Positions 61,431 to 64,000 of a stretch of 64,000 nucleotides of DNA are shown in pieces. The notes below the pieces were generated by a model, which was not told where the DNA came from, ran no database searches, and was given only the letters and a program-made list of their open reading frames with translations. Position numbers and translations under genes: made by a program. Position 1 is the first letter of the stretch; each line of letters begins with the position of its first letter. Origin of the DNA: Pseudomonadota bacterium (lineage in GTDB: Bacteria; Pseudomonadota; Alphaproteobacteria; Micavibrionales; CSBR16-224). The stretch is taken from assembly GCA_013285465.1 (NCBI GenBank), contig CP053449.1, forward strand, positions 363,501-427,500. The letters run 5' to 3'.

Positions 61431-61476
61431 TATGATATCAGGCGGGTATCATATATGAAAATATGAAATATGTCAA
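61431..61476 (-). promoter_or_regulatory. promoter and operator of the 610-residue repeat protein
   Basis: On the minus strand TTGACA (61471-61476) and TATGAT (61448-61453) are exactly 17 bases apart, predicting a start near 61441. An exact inverted repeat TATGATA/TATCATA (61431-61437 and 61447-61453, 9 bases apart) covers the -10 box and the start site, a repressor-like position. Confidence 0.6.
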
Positions 61477-61564
61477 ATGCTGGGCGGTTGATAGAGCCTA
61501 TCTTTTCAGCCATTGCTTGCTTATAATATGGGAGAAGAGAAAACGTAACGGGAGGACATGTTCA

Positions 61565-61963
61565 ATGGTTCTTATAGCTGCAATTTATGGCGCTTTACTG
61601 GCAATGCTGTTTCTGATGCTGTCAATCCATGTCGTGACCCTGCGGCGTGAGCTTGGCATTGCATTCGGCGACGGCGGCAAGGAAGATTTGACCAAGGCTG
61701 TGCGTGCACATGGTAATTTTGCCGAATATGTGCCGATCGCGCTGATCCTGTTTGTGATGCTGGAGCTGAACGGTACCAGCGATTATCTTGTGCATCTGCT
61801 GGGAGGGGCGCTGGTTCTTGCGCGGGCGTCACATGCATCCGGTCTGTTATTTTCAAAGAACAAAATATCCAAACGCCGCGTCTTCGGTACGGCGCTGACA
61901 TGGATTGTCATCGGTGTTTCCGGTGCGCTGCTGATTTCCAATTCAATGAACTACGTTTATTGA
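61565..61963 (+). CDS. MAPEG-family membrane protein (YecN-like)
   Basis: A 132-residue protein with four helices. AIYGALLAMLFLMLSIHVVTLRRELGIAFGDGG precedes the MAPEG core KAVRAHGNFAEYVPIALILFVMLELNG, where the RAHGN.EY motif is conserved. ASHASGL and two further helices follow. It is related to glutathione transferase/peroxidase-like eicosanoid enzymes; in bacteria the role is unclear. The start at 61565 follows GGGAGG; the frame to 61463 is a shadow. It overlaps plsC convergently by 7 bases. Confidence 0.85.
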   Translation: MVLIAAIYGALLAMLFLMLSIHVVTLRRELGIAFGDGGKEDLTKAVRAHGNFAEYVPIALILFVMLELNGTSDYLVHLLGGALVLARASHASGLLFSKNKISKRRVFGTALTWIVIGVSGALLISNSMNYVY

Positions 61964-62682
61964 CGATCCGGCTTTAAAAGCGCATCGCTTTCTTTTTCAA
62001 TGACGGCTTCCAGCTGCTGCATCATTTCCTGCGGCGGCAGCCCGGCCGGGATTGCAGGCAGAAAGCGGAAACTGACCGTACCGGATTTTTTCCAAAAGGC
62101 ATTGCGTCCCCAGAACAGGCCGGAATTCAGCGCTACGGGAATCACAGGCAGTTCGACATCTTTGTAAATTTTACCGATGCCGCCGCGGTAATCCGCTTTT
62201 ACCCCCGGAGCAACACGTGTGCCTTGCGGAAAGATCAAAATGGGGCGGCCTTCGCTTTTGACGCGTTCGGCACCTTTAATAATAGACCGCATGGCCTGCG
62301 CGGCAGAGCCGCGGTCAATCGGGATCATGCCCATTTTTTTCGGATACCAGCCCCAGATCGGAATCCATGTCAGCTCACGTTTCAGCACGATGGCGGGATC
62401 GTTGAGAATTTCGCACAGCTTCAACGTCTCATAAGCCGACTGGTGTTTGGAGGCAACGATAAAAGCACCGTCCTTCGGAACATTTTCCCAACCTTCGACA
62501 TGAAGATGCAAGCCCAGAATATATTTCTCGATGAAGTTCATATAGCCGAAATAGATTCCGCGGACAATACCGACACTTTTCTCGCGCGGCAGCAGCAGCG
62601 TCCACAGCAGCGTGATGCTGAAAAACAACGATCCTGAGAAAAACAGGATATTAAAGGCAAGCGAGCGGATGCGGTCTGTCAT
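61957..62682 (-). CDS. plsC: 1-acyl-sn-glycerol-3-phosphate acyltransferase
   Basis: A 241-residue membrane acyltransferase. The N-terminal helix is NILFFSGSLFFSITLLWTLLL. The catalytic block is SKHQSAYETLKL (an HX4E form of the usual HX4D), and PRGS-like IPIDRGSAAQAMRSI and FPQGTRVAPG give the substrate sites. It makes phosphatidic acid from lysophosphatidate. It lies upstream of no lipid genes here and is 35 bases after ftsX on the same strand. Confidence 0.92.
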   Translation of the reverse strand: MTDRIRSLAFNILFFSGSLFFSITLLWTLLLPREKSVGIVRGIYFGYMNFIEKYILGLHLHVEGWENVPKDGAFIVASKHQSAYETLKLCEILNDPAIVLKRELTWIPIWGWYPKKMGMIPIDRGSAAQAMRSIIKGAERVKSEGRPILIFPQGTRVAPGVKADYRGGIGKIYKDVELPVIPVALNSGLFWGRNAFWKKSGTVSFRFLPAIPAGLPPQEMMQQLEAVIEKESDALLKPDRQ

Positions 62683-62717
62683 GATGGAGAAAAATCAACC
62701 CGTTCTTTTTAAGCGGC

Positions 62718-63635
62718 TTATGCGGCGTTCCAAATCTGCTGGCGCAGAATATTCTTCGTGCGCAGTCTTGCTGCAATGTATAGCAGCCCCAGACCGAAAG
62801 CAAGAATGAGACCGAGCATGACCGGGTCGATTTTGACAGCGGCGGGCAGCAGCCCGAACAGACCGAGCAAATAGGCGGGAATCAGGAACAAACCGGCGAC
62901 CAGTGCGGCGCCCATTGTCAGACCTTTTAAAATATTACGCAATGTATGGCGGCTGAAGACATACAGAATCATTTTGTCTTCGGCACCCAGCACGCGCAGC
63001 AGCGCGATTGTCTCTTGTTGCGGGCGCAGCCATTTCGGTGCGGCGGCCAGCATGGCGGCAACAATCAGCGCGGCGGCAATGACGGCGCTGATATTCAGAA
63101 TCATTAGAAAACGGGCATAGCGGGTTTTCAGGGCGGTGACCTGCGTATCGTGGCTGTGGTCACGCAATTGCGCGGCCGGAAAATGTTCCGCCAGTTCGCT
63201 CATTTTTTGTAAGAAGACAGTCTCGCCTGAGGCTGCGATTTTGATCTGCACCAGTGCGGGCAGGGCGGTTTTTGCATCAGTTTCCTGAAAAGCAGGTATG
63301 CTGCGGGCATCCAAAAGCGCGGCTTTTAAAATACCGGGAATATTGCGCAGCGTATCAAGTGCCTCATCAGCCTGCTCCTGCGGCGTCCGCGTATCTTGCT
63401 CCGATTTGAAAAAGGCCAATGTGTAAATGCCGGATAGTCTGTCCTGTTTTTCAACAACCGATATATGGACATGCTGCCACAGACCGGCAATCAGAAAAAT
63501 CAGCAAAACGAATCCGGCCATGCGCGGTGCAGGCGATAAAACGCGCGGATCATTGGCAACCGGCATCAGATTCTCCGGATAGACGGGAATCTTTTTTGGA
63601 TTCGGTGCGGCGGTCTCTGTCTGTTTTGCAGTCAT
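62718..63635 (-). CDS. ftsX: cell-division protein FtsX-like ABC permease
   Basis: A 305-residue membrane protein. A cytosolic Pro-rich N-terminus, the first helix (AGFVLLIFLIAGLWQH), a periplasmic domain and three helices at the C-terminus match the FtsX plan. ETIALLRVLGAEDKMILYVFSRHTLRNILKGL is the conserved coupling segment. With FtsE it regulates peptidoglycan hydrolysis at the septum. The start at 63635 has aagga upstream; the longer frame to 63788 lies inside ftsE. Confidence 0.88.
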   Translation of the reverse strand: MTAKQTETAAPNPKKIPVYPENLMPVANDPRVLSPAPRMAGFVLLIFLIAGLWQHVHISVVEKQDRLSGIYTLAFFKSEQDTRTPQEQADEALDTLRNIPGILKAALLDARSIPAFQETDAKTALPALVQIKIAASGETVFLQKMSELAEHFPAAQLRDHSHDTQVTALKTRYARFLMILNISAVIAAALIVAAMLAAAPKWLRPQQETIALLRVLGAEDKMILYVFSRHTLRNILKGLTMGAALVAGLFLIPAYLLGLFGLLPAAVKIDPVMLGLILAFGLGLLYIAARLRTKNILRQQIWNAA

Positions 63636-63657
63636 CTTTGTTTTCCTTCGGAGTGAA

Positions 63658-64000
63658 TCAGGCGGCGGAGGATAGGTTGTCGTAAGAATCGGGCGCGGCG
63701 AAAACCTCGCGGGAGGGGATCTGCATGATTTTCCCGCCTTCAAGATGCAGTGCGGGGCGCGGCCATGATTCGAGAATCCAGCGGTCATGCGTGGCCATCA
63801 TAACGGTTGTGCCCAGCTTGTTCAGTTCGGATAACAGGCGCAGGATGCGTTTACTGGATTCGTTATCGATATGCGCGGTCGGCTCATCAGCGAGAATCAG
63901 CAGCGGACGGTGGACAACACCGCGTGCCAGCGATACCGCCTGTCTCTCGCCGCCGGACAAAGCGGTCGGCAGGTCATAGGCTTTATGATCCAGATCCAGC
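63658..64000 (-). CDS. ftsE: cell-division ATP-binding protein FtsE, C-terminal part (partial)
   Basis: This is the 3' end of an ABC ATPase; the 5' end is beyond the window. Visible are the signature ALSGGERQAVSLARG, Walker B LLILADEPTAHID and the H-loop ATHDRWIL. The terminal part contains LHLEGGKIMQIPSRE. The gene runs off the plus-strand end at 64000. It is 22 bases before ftsX, the usual ftsEX arrangement. Confidence 0.9.
   Translation of the reverse strand, partial: LDLDHKAYDLPTALSGGERQAVSLARGVVHRPLLILADEPTAHIDNESSKRILRLLSELNKLGTTVMMATHDRWILESWPRPALHLEGGKIMQIPSREVFAAPDSYDNLSSAA

Noticed and set aside
1..64000. CRISPR arrays, insertion sequences, prophage or tRNA genes
   Set aside because: No direct-repeat arrays, transposase or integrase proteins, or cloverleaf-like segments were recognised on reading either strand.

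Overview
The window is a gene-dense bacterial chromosome segment of near-balanced base composition. It most likely comes from an alphaproteobacterium. The signs are an ATP12-type F1-ATPase assembly chaperone, a three-gene (split alpha) proton-translocating transhydrogenase, UbiE, the coaBC-dut and crcB-rluC-ATP12 neighbourhoods, and a GPDRR-tailed CheY-like regulator. The exact order cannot be fixed from sequence alone; a Rhodospirillales- or Micavibrio-like lineage is a guess. I see no rRNA, tRNA, CRISPR array, insertion sequence, prophage or integrase, so this reads as core chromosome with some lineage-specific genes.

Layout. 1-4.4 kb: putrescine catabolism by the gamma-glutamyl route (oxidase, ligase, aldehyde dehydrogenase). 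4.4-11.1 kb: mixed envelope and hypothetical genes, an alpha/beta hydrolase, and an ABC exporter coupled to a CtlX-type amidinohydrolase. 11.1-19.3 kb: an envelope/metal-stress block with a Cys-rich secreted protein, a TRASH-like periplasmic protein, a tripartite RND efflux pump (outer-membrane lipoprotein, adaptor, HAE-type pump), and a translationally coupled ECF sigma factor, anti-sigma-like protein and CnrX-like periplasmic sensor. 19.4-21.3 kb: dapE-like peptidase and a GNAT. 21.3-25.2 kb: pntB, pntA2, pntA1 and a TetR regulator. 25.2-25.8 kb: a perfect palindrome over a promoter, a structured RNA candidate and a 57-codon gene. 25.8-34.8 kb: mutL, a Leu/Glu-type amino-acid dehydrogenase, murJ, ubiE, coaBC, dut, cysK. 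34.8-37.3 kb: three Tad-type pseudopilin/TadG genes. 37.6-41.8 kb: crcB, an RluC-family pseudouridine synthase, an AsmA-like protein, ATP12, a response regulator. 42-48.1 kb: an FNR-box promoter with a conserved hypothetical gene, an AidB-like acyl-CoA dehydrogenase, sucCD, an L,D-transpeptidase. 48.4-54.3 kb: two hypotheticals, a HIT protein, and gcvT-gcvH-gcvP closed by a strong bidirectional terminator. 54.3-64 kb: prolyl oligopeptidase, enoyl-CoA hydratase, cupin, DEDD exonuclease, a large secreted repeat protein, a MAPEG-like protein, plsC, ftsX and the 3' end of ftsE.

The genes fit an aerobic or facultative heterotroph that uses amino acids and polyamines: putrescine to GABA, oxidative deamination of amino acids, glycine cleavage, and succinyl-CoA ligase. 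The least explained items are the palindrome-controlled RNA at 25.4 kb, the 610-residue anchored repeat protein at 59.6-61.4 kb with its operator-promoter, the RND/ECF sensor block, and a recurring habit of Lys/Arg-rich protein tails, most extreme in PntA1.
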